From AWTP1-13 sp033764875 (GTDB taxonomy: Bacteria > Pseudomonadota > Alphaproteobacteria > Rhizobiales > Hyphomicrobiaceae): a DNA stretch of 64,000 nt. The translations under genes and the position numbers were made by a program. This document shows positions 35,112 to 44,700 of this stretch, one piece after another (position 1 is the stretch's first letter; every line of letters starts with the position of its first letter). The DNA lies in NCBI GenBank assembly GCA_033764875.1, contig JANRIO010000044.1, forward strand, positions 1-64,000, in the 5' to 3' direction. The notes beneath the pieces were generated by a model. The model was not told the DNA's origin, searched no databases, and worked only from the letters and a program-made list of their open reading frames with translations.

Positions 35112-35435
35112 ATGGCCAAGCTGCCAGATCTCGAGAAACTGTCGTATTCGGAGTTGCAGGACGTTATCCGGAATGCGCAGCAATTGCTGTCCGACAAGCA
35201 GGCGGCGGCCAAGAATGAGCTGAAAGAGAGCTTTATTGCCAAGGCGCGCGAGCACGGCATCTCCATCGATGAGCTGTTCGGCAAGGGGCGCCGGGGCGGC
35301 AAGGGCAGCGTCGCCATCAAGTACCGCGACCCCAAGAATCCCGAGAATACCTGGACCGGCCGTGGCCGCATGCCGCGCTGGCTGCAGGCCGCCGTCGACA
35401 GCGGCAAGAAGAAAGAGAGCTTCCTGATCAAGTAG
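35112..35435 (+). CDS. H-NS family nucleoid protein (HvrA-like), copy 2
   Basis: A 107-aa paralogue of the protein at 26.8 kb. It starts MAKLPDLEKLSYSELQDVIR with a coiled coil and ends with KYRDPKNPENTWTGRGRMP and RWLQAAVDSGKKKESFLIK. The DNA-binding motif is identical in both copies, while the dimerisation part differs (QQLLSDKQAAAKNELKES here), so they may form separate or mixed oligomers. GGAGAA sits seven bases before the ATG. A terminator follows the gene. Confidence 0.93.
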   Translation: MAKLPDLEKLSYSELQDVIRNAQQLLSDKQAAAKNELKESFIAKAREHGISIDELFGKGRRGGKGSVAIKYRDPKNPENTWTGRGRMPRWLQAAVDSGKKKESFLIK

Positions 35436-35483
35436 GCCGGCACGGCCTCGGCGCGACGGGCAGGGAACGATGCCACAGGCGAG

Positions 35484-35508
35484 GCGGCGCACGGCGCCGC
35501 TTTTGTTT
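35484..35508 (+). terminator. Rho-independent terminator of the second H-NS gene
   Basis: A perfect 7-bp GC stem, GCGGCGC - ACG - GCGCCGC, is followed at once by TTTTGTTT. It lies about 50 bp after the H-NS stop codon. Confidence 0.85.
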
Positions 35509-35530
35509 GTGGCGTCAATCCCCAATTTTG

Positions 35531-36049
35531 TCAGACGCGGCGCCCAAGGAACAGCATTGCGCCGCCGTTGCGCTGGAACGTCCCGCATTCGCTAAATCCG
35601 TTGCGCAGATAAAAGGCAACGTTGCGCATGCCGCGTCCCGTCGTGACGTGCATTCCCGGCAGTCCCGCCTGCCGGACCAGACCGCCGAACCTGTCAATCA
35701 TCTGCGCACCAAGCCCCTTGCCGCGATGCTGCGCAAGAAGGTTGATGTGCAGGTGTGCCGGATACTGCGCGCATTGCGCGCTGAAATGCTCGCGAAAATG
35801 CGGCATATCGAGAAAACGCGGGCTCTCGGCCGCATTGTCGAAGGTGCCCACGAGATATCCCGCGACGGCATCCTGGGCACCCAGCGCGACCAGCAGCACG
35901 TCCCGCTCGCAATCGAGGAACCTGCCGAGCCATTTCTCCCGGAACGCGTCCCGCTCGGGGCCTTCCGGGTAGACCCGGGCCGCAGTCGCAAACAGCACGG
36001 CCTCGATCCCGGGAACGAGCCCTTGCGCCAGGGCATCGCGCCCCTGCAT
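35531..36049 (-). CDS. GNAT family N-acetyltransferase
   Basis: A 172-aa acetyl-CoA-dependent transferase. The acetyl-CoA pyrophosphate loop is LLAQHRGKGLGAQMI, preceded by the strand YPAHLHIN. The C-terminal part MHVTTGRGMRNVAFYLRNGFSECG has the usual Asn-Phe-Tyr helix. The order and YPAHLHI look like the GNAT domain found fused to human O-GlcNAcase and its bacterial homologues. The ATG at 36049 has no strong ribosome-binding site, and a TTG further upstream could be used. The substrate is unknown. It faces the H-NS gene tail to tail. Confidence 0.82.
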   Translation of the reverse strand: MQGRDALAQGLVPGIEAVLFATAARVYPEGPERDAFREKWLGRFLDCERDVLLVALGAQDAVAGYLVGTFDNAAESPRFLDMPHFREHFSAQCAQYPAHLHINLLAQHRGKGLGAQMIDRFGGLVRQAGLPGMHVTTGRGMRNVAFYLRNGFSECGTFQRNGGAMLFLGRRV

Positions 36050-36241
36050 CCGAACGATGCGAACGGTCTCCTGCAAGACTTCCAACTCCGACTGGGCGGG
36101 CCCCGAGCCGTCTTTGCCGCACGAGGCCCCTGCCCGCAAGGCTTCAGATCCGGGCCTTCCGGTTGACACCCGGCGACTTGGTTGGGTACTCAAACTATCT
36201 GCACGAGCCTGAAAAGCCGCAGCCAAGACCGGGGAGCGCCC

Positions 36242-37414
36242 ATGCGTACGCAAGTCGGTATCATCGGTGCCGGACCCTCCGGCCTGATCCTCGCCAGGCT
36301 GCTCGCTGCCGCCGGCATCGACTGCGTGGTGCTGGAGCGGCGCGACCCGGAATATCTGCTCTCGCGCATCCGCGCCGGCCTGCTCGAGCAGGGCACGGTC
36401 GACCTGCTGGACGAGATCGGGGTCGGCGCCCGCATGCAGCGCGAGCGCCTCATCCACGACGGTGTCGAGCTCGCCTTCGAGGGACGCCGCCTGCACATCG
36501 ACCTCAAGCGGCTCTCGGGCAAGGCCGTCACCATCTACGGCCAGTCGGAGATCCAGAAGGATCTGATGGAGGCGCACGCGGCAGCCGGCTCCAGCATCGT
36601 CTACGAGGCCGAGGACGTCACCATCCACGGCATCACCAGCCCGGCGCCGTCGCTGCGCTACACGGTGAAGGGCAAATCGCAGGAGCTGGTCTGCGACTAC
36701 ATCGCCGGCTGCGACGGCTTCCACGGTGTCAGCCGCCAGGCCATCCCGCAGGACGTCCTGCGCATCTACGAGCGCGTCTATCCCTTCGGCTGGCTGGGCA
36801 TCCTGTCTGACACGCCGCCGGTCAATCACGAGCTCATCTACTGCAACCACGAGCGCGGCTTCGCCCTGTGCACCATGCGCTCCAACACGCGCAGCCGCTA
36901 TTATCTGCAGGTCGCCGTCGACGAGGATCCGGAGGATTGGTCCGACGACCGCTTCTGGACCGAGCTGAAGCACCGTCTGCCGCAGGACGTCGCCGATCGG
37001 CTCGTCACCGGTCCCTCGATCGAGAAGAGCGTCGCGCCCTTGCGCTCGTTCGTGGCCGAGCCCATGCGCTACGGCAACCTCCTGCTCGCCGGCGACGCCG
37101 CCCACATCGTGCCGCCGACCGGCGCCAAGGGCCTCAATTTGGCGGTATCGGACATCCGCTATCTGTCCCGCGCGCTCATCGCCCGCTACAAGGAGGCGCG
37201 CACCGACCTCCTCGACCGCTATTCCGAGGATTGCCTGGCGCGCGTGTGGAAAGCGCAGCGCTTCTCCTGGTGGATGACGAACCTCACCCACCGCTTTCCC
37301 GACGCGCTGCCCTTTGAGCGCCGCGCGCAGCAGGCCGAGCTCGCCTACATCGAGGGCTCTGTCGCCGCCCAGACCTCGCTTGCCGAGAACTACGTCGGCC
37401 TGCCTTTGGCCTAG
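36242..37414 (+). CDS. pobA: 4-hydroxybenzoate 3-monooxygenase
   Basis: A 390-aa FAD enzyme that converts 4-hydroxybenzoate to protocatechuate with NADPH and oxygen, the entry step to the beta-ketoadipate pathway. Its N-terminal dinucleotide fold is VGIIGAGPSGLILARLL, the RAGLLEQGTVDLL segment is specific to PobA, and the second FAD motif is LLLAGDAAHIVPPTGAKGLNLA. Length is the same as the Pseudomonas enzyme within a few residues. GGGGAG lies five bases before the ATG at 36242. No pobR regulator or pca genes are adjacent, so it is a lone catabolic gene here. Confidence 0.96.
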   Translation: MRTQVGIIGAGPSGLILARLLAAAGIDCVVLERRDPEYLLSRIRAGLLEQGTVDLLDEIGVGARMQRERLIHDGVELAFEGRRLHIDLKRLSGKAVTIYGQSEIQKDLMEAHAAAGSSIVYEAEDVTIHGITSPAPSLRYTVKGKSQELVCDYIAGCDGFHGVSRQAIPQDVLRIYERVYPFGWLGILSDTPPVNHELIYCNHERGFALCTMRSNTRSRYYLQVAVDEDPEDWSDDRFWTELKHRLPQDVADRLVTGPSIEKSVAPLRSFVAEPMRYGNLLLAGDAAHIVPPTGAKGLNLAVSDIRYLSRALIARYKEARTDLLDRYSEDCLARVWKAQRFSWWMTNLTHRFPDALPFERRAQQAELAYIEGSVAAQTSLAENYVGLPLA

Positions 37415-37529
37415 CGCCGATCCGAATGCGCTCGCGGCCCGATCTCGCTCTGAGCTGTGCGGGCCGGAAACGACGGCGCGGCCTCCTGCGGGAAGCCGCG
37501 CCCTGTCTCGCTTGGCTTTTCGGTGTGCC

Positions 37530-37736
37530 TCAGGCGGCCTTGCGCATCTGGCTCGCGCACAGCGACTGCGCGATACGGTCGACGGCGGTTGCCCAGTCCG
37601 TGCCGTCCGCGTCGAGGCGGAAGGCGTTCAGGGCATCGGCGGGGCTGCCGCCGTCGCGGAAGATGCGCGCGCACACCGAGCGGGCATAGCCGAGCGCCTG
37701 GGCATACTGCACGGGATTGACGTAGCGGGGGGACAT
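37530..37736 (-). CDS. small protein of unknown function
   Basis: A 68-aa soluble protein, with AGAGG eight bases before the ATG at 37736. The sequence starts MSPRYVNPVQYAQALGYARS and has two helical parts joined by DGGSPADALNAFRL, ending in IAQSLCASQMRKAA. It is rich in Ala and has two cysteines. The composition and codon use look like a real gene, and the start is well marked, but I do not know the family. It is convergent with pobA. Confidence 0.6.
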   Translation of the reverse strand: MSPRYVNPVQYAQALGYARSVCARIFRDGGSPADALNAFRLDADGTDWATAVDRIAQSLCASQMRKAA

Positions 37737-38257
37737 GCTGACCTCTTGGTCTCTACAGGGCGATTGGTTTTCGGGAACGCGTTTCCTCAAGGCGGCGAAT
37801 GGCAGGCGCATCCGGCCGAGATTTCACTACGCAAAACCGTGGAATGTGAAATCCTGGGTGGCGTACTGCTGCCACGCCAGATGCGCCTGCCTTTCGGACG
37901 GCTGACCGCCATCCGTGACACCGCTTGGGATCAACGCCCGCGGGCTGCGGCTCTGCCTGTCGTCGGCTTCTCGCGCACGGCGCCGAGAACCGCGCCGACG
38001 GCGGCGCCCAACTGCACCCACGAGCTCTCTCTCGGTACGGAACTACTCACCATCATCACAGTGCTGCCTTCTGTGCCCCTCTGCGATCGCTGCGAGCCGC
38101 TGGGCAAGACGCGAAACCTTCGTTGCCTGCGCGGCTCGCCTCGCCGATTGCAATGCGGGGAGAACTGCTGACTTGGGGGACGCGGTACTGCTGTCTGGAC
38201 GCCACGCACTGATACTCGGACCTGCCACCGTCCCGCGGGGGGTGCGGGACGTACGCG

Positions 38258-38523
38258 ACGCAACAACACTGCCGACAAGGCCACGCAACGCCGAACGCAA
38301 CTCTTGGGAACGCAAACGCAACTCTTGGGAACGCAACGCAACCACTCCTGCCTTGTCGATACGCACAACCTCGGGACGCAACGCGACGCTGGACGACGCA
38401 ACTGAACGCAACGCGACACAACTCACTGCCACTGAACGCGACGCCACTGCACGCAACGCAACGGAACGCAACGCAACACACCCTGACGCACCACGACGCG
38501 GCTCCACGAAACGCAACGCAACA
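38258..38523 (+). repeat. CGCAAC short-motif array
   Basis: I count 15 copies of CGCAAC on the top strand within 266 bp, many overlapping as CGCAACGCAAC. Part of the array is a perfect tandem duplication of a 21-bp unit (38295-38315 and 38316-38336; unit core CGCAACTCTTGGGAACGC). The top strand is A/C-rich and T-poor. Copy spacing is irregular and there are no CRISPR-like spacers. Confidence 0.8.
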
Positions 38524-38781
38524 CCACGCGATACCCTGGAACTCTCGCCACGCGACTCAGTCCGCCACGCACATCTGAGAACGGATTGCACGCGAATTTG
38601 GTCCGTCACGGCGCGCAGGGAAGCACTCAAGTCTGGGGATAACTTTTCATGCCTATCCCCTTGGCCGTCCTCCATTACGCGACATCGGTCGAAGGACAGC
38701 GGAACGCCACGCTAGGTACTCTCTCGGGATCGACGCTCCGGAACGCAGCACTACAAACCGAACGATCCATCGCCTTGATCG

Positions 38782-38816
38782 GTCCGGAACGCGTTTGTTC
38801 TCTCTGCGTTCCGGAC
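38782..38816. other. perfect 11-bp inverted repeat
   Basis: GTCCGGAACGC and its exact complement GCGTTCCGGAC flank a 13-nt T-rich loop. Two more TCCGGAACGC or CGGAACGC copies lie within 100 bp upstream. There is no T run after it. It could be a regulator-binding site or an RNA hairpin before the short open frame at 38862. Confidence 0.55.
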
Positions 38817-38861
38817 AGGTTCCAATTAACAGTCGCATTTAGGTGACACCAAGGAGCAAAC

Positions 38862-38921
38862 ATGGCGAACCGTGGAAAATCGCTTGACTTGACCTGTAAT
38901 CCACAGGCGATGCGCCCTTGA
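38862..38921 (+). CDS. possible 19-aa leader peptide
   Basis: A 19-codon open frame, MANRGKSLDLTCNPQAMRP, with a perfect AAGGAG five bases before its ATG. It ends 46 bp before the next hydrolase gene. The ribosome-binding site is far better than that of the hydrolase, which raises the possibility of a translated leader. The peptide itself has no run of one amino acid of the attenuator kind. It may equally be chance. Confidence 0.25.
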   Translation: MANRGKSLDLTCNPQAMRP

Positions 38922-38967
38922 CTTTCCCTCAACGGCCGATTCCCAGGCCACAAATCGAAGCCCAAGG

Positions 38968-39603
38968 ATGCCTGCGGCCTTCCTCGTGACCCGTCCGCCC
39001 CGCCCGAAGGCGCGATTCCTGTGCGCGCACGGGTCCGGCGCCGCCATGGACAGCCCCTTCCTCGCGCTGTTCGCCGGCCTGCTCCTGGACCGGGGCATCG
39101 AGACCGTGCGCTTCGAGTTCGCCTACATGGCCGCGCGCCGCGACGGCGGCAAAAGGCGCCCGCCGCCGAAGGCCGAGACCTTGATGCCCGAGATGCGGTC
39201 GGTGCTGGCGCAGGTGGAGCGCGACGGCCCGCCGCTCGTCATCGGCGGCAAGTCCATGGGCGGGCGCGTGGCGAGCCTGATCGCCGACGAGGCCTTCCGC
39301 GCCGGGGCGATCCGCGGCCTCGTCTGCCTCGGCTATCCCTTCCATCCGCCCCAGAAGCCCGAGCATCTGCGCACCGCGCACCTGGCAGCACTCGCCTGCC
39401 CGGCCCTCATCGTGCAGGGCGAGCGCGATCCCTTCGGCAGCCGCGCCGAGGTCGAGGCCATGGCCCTGTCGGCCGCGGTCACGCTGCACTGGGCATCCGA
39501 TGGCGACCATGATCTGGGCCCGCGCGGCGCCTCGGGCTTCACCCGCAAGGGCAACCTCGCCGCCGCCGCCGATGCCGTCGCGGCCTTCGCCGCGCGCGCC
39601 TGA
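38968..39603 (+). CDS. alpha/beta hydrolase, KANL3/Tex30-like
   Basis: A 211-aa cytoplasmic hydrolase of unknown substrate. The nucleophile motif is GGKSMGGRVAS, preceded by the oxyanion segment LCAHGSGAAMDSPFL. The acid is in VQGERDPFGS and the His in SDGDHDLGPR. This matches the Tex30/KANL3-type alpha/beta hydrolase group common in proteobacteria. The ATG at 38968 has AAGG directly before it, which is weakly placed. It is followed by lysK 300 bp downstream in the same direction. Confidence 0.85.
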   Translation: MPAAFLVTRPPRPKARFLCAHGSGAAMDSPFLALFAGLLLDRGIETVRFEFAYMAARRDGGKRRPPPKAETLMPEMRSVLAQVERDGPPLVIGGKSMGGRVASLIADEAFRAGAIRGLVCLGYPFHPPQKPEHLRTAHLAALACPALIVQGERDPFGSRAEVEAMALSAAVTLHWASDGDHDLGPRGASGFTRKGNLAAAADAVAAFAARA

Positions 39604-39902
39604 GGCCGCCGGGACACGCGCGCGGCGAACATTTCTGCGTCGCGTCCCGGTTTTCCGCTATCACGCGGGGCCCCGCGCCGGGGGCGAAGTTGCAGGCGGG
39701 CCCGAATTCCTGCTCTAGTGTGCCGATCCGCCCATGCCGAGGACCCTGCGCACGCGCGCGGCGGCATTGGCGGATCCGAGGCACGCCGTGAGAGGCCGTG
39801 CGCGTCCCGTGGTGCCTCGCACGCCTCGAGGCGTGCCCGTCGCCGCCCGTGCCGCCTCCAGCAAGCCGATCGCAAGACCAGACAGATCGAACCGGACCCG
39901 CA

Positions 39903-41564
39903 ATGAACGCTCCCGCCGCAGACCTGAGCCCGAACCCCGTCGCCGAGGCCCGCGCCTGGCCCTTCGAGGAGGCGCGCCGGCTCATCAAGCGGCTGGAGAC
40001 CCTCAAGGGCGGCAAGGACAAGCCGGTCCTGTTCGAGACCGGCTACGGCCCCTCGGGGCTGCCCCACATCGGCACCTTCGGCGAGGTGGCGCGCACCAGC
40101 ATGGTGCGCCACGCCTTCGAGGTCCTGACCGAGGGCAAGCGCTCAACGCGCCTCATCTGCTTCTCCGACGACATGGACGGCCTCAGGAAGGTGCCCGACA
40201 ACGTGCCGAACAAGGAGATGCTGGCCCAGCACCTGGGCAAGCCGCTGACCTCCGTGCCCGATCCCTTCAGCGACGCGTACCCGAGCTTCGCCCACCACAA
40301 CAACGCGCGCCTGCGCCGCTTCCTCGACCAGTTCGGCTTCCGCTACGAGTTCTTCTCGGCGACCGAGTGCTACACCTCCGGCATGCTCGACGAGACGCTG
40401 CTCAAGATGCTGCGCGCCTACGACAAGGTGATGGACATCATCCTGCCGACGCTGGGCCCCGAGCGGCAGGCCACCTACTCGCCCTTCCTGCCGATCTGCC
40501 CGCGCACGGGCCGCGTCCTGCAGGTGCCGATGGTGGCGCGCCACCCGCGCAAGGGCACCGTCGTCTACGTCGACCCCGAGACCGGCAAGAAGGTCGAGGT
40601 CAAGGTGACGGGCGGCGCCGTCAAGTGCCAGTGGAAGGCCGACTGGGCCATGCGCTGGACCGCGCTCGGCATCGACTACGAGATGGCCGGCAAGGACCTG
40701 ATCGACAGCGTCACGCTGTCCTCCCGCATCTGCAAGGCGCTGGGCGCCACGCCGCCCGAGGGCTTCAACTACGAGCTCTTCCTCGACGACAAGGGCGAGA
40801 AGATCTCCAAGTCCAAGGGCAACGGCCTCACCATCGAGGACTGGCTGACCTACGCCAGCCCCGAGAGCCTGTCGCTGTTCATGTTCCAGAAGCCCAAGGC
40901 CGCCAAGCGTCTCTACTTCGACGTCATCCCGCGTGCCGTCGACGAGTACCTGCAGCTTCTGGCCGCCTACCCGCGCCAGGACGAGAGGAGCCGTCTCGAC
41001 AACGCCGTCTGGCACATCCACGCCGGCCATCCGCCGGCCGCCGAGCTGCCCATCTCCTTCGCCCTGCTGTTGAACCTGGTTGCGGCCTCCAACGCCCACG
41101 ACAAGGACGTGCTGTGGGGCTTCATCCGCCGCCACGTGGCCGACGTCAGCCCGCAGACCCATCCCCTGCTCGACCAGCTGGCCGGCTACGCGGTGCGCTA
41201 CTACACCGACTTCGTGAAGCCGAAGAAGCGCTTCCGCCCCGCCGACGAGGTCGAGGCGGCGGCCCTGCGCGCGCTCTCCGACGCGCTCGCCAAGGCTCCG
41301 CCCAACGCCACCGCCGAGGATCTGCAGGGCCTCCTCTACGACGTCGGCCGCAGCGTGCCGCGCTACCAGGATTTCGCCGCCAAGGGCGCCACGCCCGACA
41401 AGCCCGGCGTCTCCTCAGCCTGGTTCAACGCCATCTACGCGGTGCTGCTCGGCGAGGAGCGGGGCCCGCGCTTCGGCTCCTTCATCGCGCTGTTCGGCAT
41501 CCCCGAGACCCGCGCCCTGATCGACCGCGCCCTCAAAGGCGAGCTCGCCACCACCGCGGCGTGA
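39903..41564 (+). CDS. lysK: lysine--tRNA ligase, class I
   Basis: A 553-aa class I lysyl-tRNA synthetase, the archaeal-type enzyme that replaces class II LysRS in many alphaproteobacteria. The HIGH-type motif is SGLPHIGTFGEV and the KMSKS motif is EKISKSKGNG. The start at 39903 was chosen because upstream frames lack homology. It charges tRNA-Lys in the cytoplasm and is expected to be essential. On its 3-prime side lies the low-GC SIR2 gene in the opposite direction, 153 bp away. The insertion point of that gene thus spares lysK. Confidence 0.96.
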   Translation: MNAPAADLSPNPVAEARAWPFEEARRLIKRLETLKGGKDKPVLFETGYGPSGLPHIGTFGEVARTSMVRHAFEVLTEGKRSTRLICFSDDMDGLRKVPDNVPNKEMLAQHLGKPLTSVPDPFSDAYPSFAHHNNARLRRFLDQFGFRYEFFSATECYTSGMLDETLLKMLRAYDKVMDIILPTLGPERQATYSPFLPICPRTGRVLQVPMVARHPRKGTVVYVDPETGKKVEVKVTGGAVKCQWKADWAMRWTALGIDYEMAGKDLIDSVTLSSRICKALGATPPEGFNYELFLDDKGEKISKSKGNGLTIEDWLTYASPESLSLFMFQKPKAAKRLYFDVIPRAVDEYLQLLAAYPRQDERSRLDNAVWHIHAGHPPAAELPISFALLLNLVAASNAHDKDVLWGFIRRHVADVSPQTHPLLDQLAGYAVRYYTDFVKPKKRFRPADEVEAAALRALSDALAKAPPNATAEDLQGLLYDVGRSVPRYQDFAAKGATPDKPGVSSAWFNAIYAVLLGEERGPRFGSFIALFGIPETRALIDRALKGELATTAA

Positions 41565-41717
41565 GGGCGCGCCGGCGCGAGGCGGAGGATGCCGCCGTCG
41601 CGCACGTTTGTTGCTCAGCCCGCGGATCGGCATCGTGTAACAGTCGCCATGCCTCAATCAACGGACATTACCGATCAGCGTTAGGCCGTCTGGCACCGAG
41701 TTTCTAGAGGTGCGATA

Positions 41718-44700
41718 TCATCTTGCATGACGCCTGAGCAGCTGATCGAGGCGCTGGAACCGATGATCGCGCAACAGTGCGTCGTCGGCGAGCTGGATCT
41801 GATCGAGGCACTCACGTAGCTGATGCGGGGGCCATTGCGGATTGTCGCCGATCACGACACTCAGCAGCTGTAGTGCCGTCTCGGGATGCGTTTGGCACAG
41901 GCCGGATTCAAACAGCTTTTGAGAGAGCATGTCATGTCTCTCCGAAGGCATCAGCCAATCATGCAGCCTCGCGAAAGCTTCAGGAAACGAGCCACCGCTC
42001 GCCACGCAAAGCCGCGCGAATTTCTCCGAGATTGCTGGCGTGCGCAGGGCCGCGGCGCGAGGCCAATGACGCTCAATGAACGGCTTGATGCGGTTCTCCC
42101 AGTAGGCGCTTCGCTGCTCTCCCGAACCCTCGAGTGCATCCAGCAATGTGCGCGCAGCCCGACTCAGTCCACGCTCGCCAAGCACCGTCAGTGCTCCCGT
42201 CATCTCCGCTCGCGTGAAGAGGTCAGTGGCTTCGAGGCCGGCATAGGTCAGAATGCCTGCGTACTGCTCGCCATGCTCGCCAAGGACTTGGGCCCGTGCC
42301 GCCGTTGCAAGGAACATCGGCTTGAACTCCGCGAACAATGATCGATAGAGACGAGGATTCCAAAGAAACCCCTTCCAAATGGCCGAGGCTTCCTCGACTG
42401 AGCGCGCCCAGTCCAGTAGCGGAAGCACATGGCGCTGCGTCCAGCCATGATCGACACGAAACAGGGCAATAAGATTGGGGCCAAACAGAACGCGGCCTAA
42501 GCGGTAGCTTGTCGAGGCCGTGTCGCTCACTTCCGTCAACATTCGGGATACGTCCGCGTGCAGTCCTTGCCCGTCCCTCAAGTTCTGCCGATACCACCAG
42601 CTAAACAGCGCCTGCATCGCATGGCCGATAGGATGATTGATGGACTGGCCCACAATATCGTCACGAATTTCGAGGTCATCGTCGCGATGAAGGCGCAACA
42701 TCCGGTCCACAAGAGTGAGAAATTCCCTCTCGCGTCTGCTGAATGTCTTGGCTTGGGCCTGGAGCCACCATGAGGTCGCATGATTGGCGTCTCTCAGAAA
42801 TTGATCTGGTGCATTCGCGAGCAGCGTCGCAAGCCGTTGCCAGGACTGGGCGAGTAGCGCTGGCTCCGCCCAGGCTTGAAGCGCCGTACGCCAGCGAGCG
42901 GCCGGCCAGATGCCCTGCCGCGCCAATGTGAACAGCGCCTGTGTCGCTCGGAGGGAATCCTTCTGACAGCGCTCCTGCCAATCGTCGCTGTCGAAGTTGC
43001 GCGCTTCAGGATTGTCGCGCAGCCAGTCGATCAGTTCGCGCAATCCCACCGGCGTACGCCTGAACTCGCCCCACCCGCCTCCGTCTCCTATCCAGAAGGC
43101 AAAATCGTCGCGGTCACCAGCTGCCGGCTGCCATCTCGGATATCGTTGCTCAATGTCTGCGAGACGCGCAGTCGCGGCCTCCGCTAGCTGCGCCCCGGCA
43201 TCGCGGAGACGGATCAGTCGCAACCAGATTTCCCGGTCGATCGCACGGTCTATCTGTTCAGCTTCGGCATGTTCCCTAAACATGGCGCGATCCGGCCCTG
43301 CCAGGACCACATTCTGAAGCCGCAGCGCATCGCCTTCGTCTAAGTCTGGCGCAACGGAAACAAGAAGCCGAATGGCTTCACGCTGCGTCTCGGTCGACCA
43401 GAGCCACCACGGATCATCGAGCAGGACGTCCAGGCCAAATGTCGCCGAAAAGACGCCGCGGTTTTTAGCGGCGAAGAATGCGAGCCGCCGGAACAACGGA
43501 TAGCGCAAACTCAGCCATCGTTTGACCTCGGCGCGCGCGAGTTCCGGCGCCGTTTGTGCAGTCTCTGCCCAGGCATCCCGAACCAGATCGATCAGCACCG
43601 TCCACTCATTGAAGTCCCTGTTCTGCTCATGGGGCTCGATCGACGGATGAGCGACATAGCTGAAGTCACTCCGATCACCCGCACCATCCAGCTCCCGCAT
43701 GAGATCCAGCGCATCTCGGAGCAGATTGGTGAAGTCGGCTAAACACTCCGTCAAAACCCTGCGCCACGCCGCGTTGTCGTCCAGTGGACGAAGCGCGTCT
43801 CGGGCGTAATCGGAACGAAGAACGATTTCCCAGTTCACAAGATCACGAATTCTCGCTTCCGCGTTGGGCTCGCGATGGCCTTCATCCCCGTCCATACGCA
43901 TCGATCGCGAAAGCTGCACTTGCGGGACCAGCAAGCTGACAAGTTCCAGCCGAAGTCCGGGCGAATAGCCGTTCGCCCTCAAGCGCTCCACCCAACTATA
44001 CAGATCGAAATGGCGGGTCATGTCGTGCAGACGGCCAGACAGAACGATCCGCCACAGGCGAACCATTGCAGCCGGAACGCCCGGCTCTTTGAGCGCCTTT
44101 TCGACATGCCAGGCGAATGCATCATGGAGCCGTGGCCCGTGCCCCGCCACCCAAAGCACGAGCGCGGGATCGCCGACGTGGCGCGCCAGCCAATGAGCCA
44201 ACCAGAGCATCACCGCATCCAGTTTGCCTTCTCGAAGACCGTGGTGTCCCACCAATCTCATTCTCGGTCCGAGCGCATATGGACTCGGCCTGACAATCAG
44301 GCTGAACGAGAGCTTGTCATCCGGCTGTAGGTTGGCCCTGACACCGAAACGCTCAAGGTCAGAGTAACCGTATTGCGTTTTTGACATTGGTTCGAGCCAG
44401 TCCAGAGACGGAAGCGGATCGAACTCCGCAAACCGCTTAGCCGGCAATCCGGAACAATGGCTGAGCGCCCAGAACAGCCTCCCGACGTAGTCATCCTCAG
44501 CCGTGCTGCCGCCCGGCTGACTTCGTGCATGTCGAGCGACGATGCTCTCATGGCCCTCGACGCCGTCGCGGTAGATCTTCGCCCATTCACGCAAGGTGCG
44601 ATGCAAGTAGTGATGGTGCTTATACTCACGGTAGAGGATCGGTGTTACATTCTTCGCTCGCCATTCAGCGGCGGCGCTCTCCCTGCCATTTTCGACCTTG

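Larger units (their letters stand above)
37737..38967. other. gene-poor region with repeat array, 1.2 kb
   Basis: Between the small gene and the next hydrolase there is no supported gene other than one very short open frame. 37737-38250 looks like plain intergenic DNA. 38258-38523 is a dense CGCAAC array. 38690-38820 holds GGAACGC motifs and an 11-bp inverted repeat. Base composition in the array is strongly skewed to A and C on the top strand. The long open frames on both strands across it are translations of the repeat. Confidence 0.55.

Noticed and set aside
38258..38523. CRISPR array
   Set aside because: Motif is six to ten bases, spacing is irregular, there are no unique spacers and no cas genes.
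37915..38715. 266-aa plus-strand frame and a 210-aa minus-strand frame over the CGCAAC array
   Set aside because: The repeated peptides (ERNAT-like on one strand, VALRS-like on the other) are direct translations of the DNA repeat.
38634..38905. Chromosome or plasmid replication origin
   Set aside because: Two DnaA-box-like sites (TTATCCCCA complement at 38634-38642 and TAATCCACA at 38897-38905) each have one mismatch, there is no AT-rich unwinding stretch, and no replication gene is nearby.
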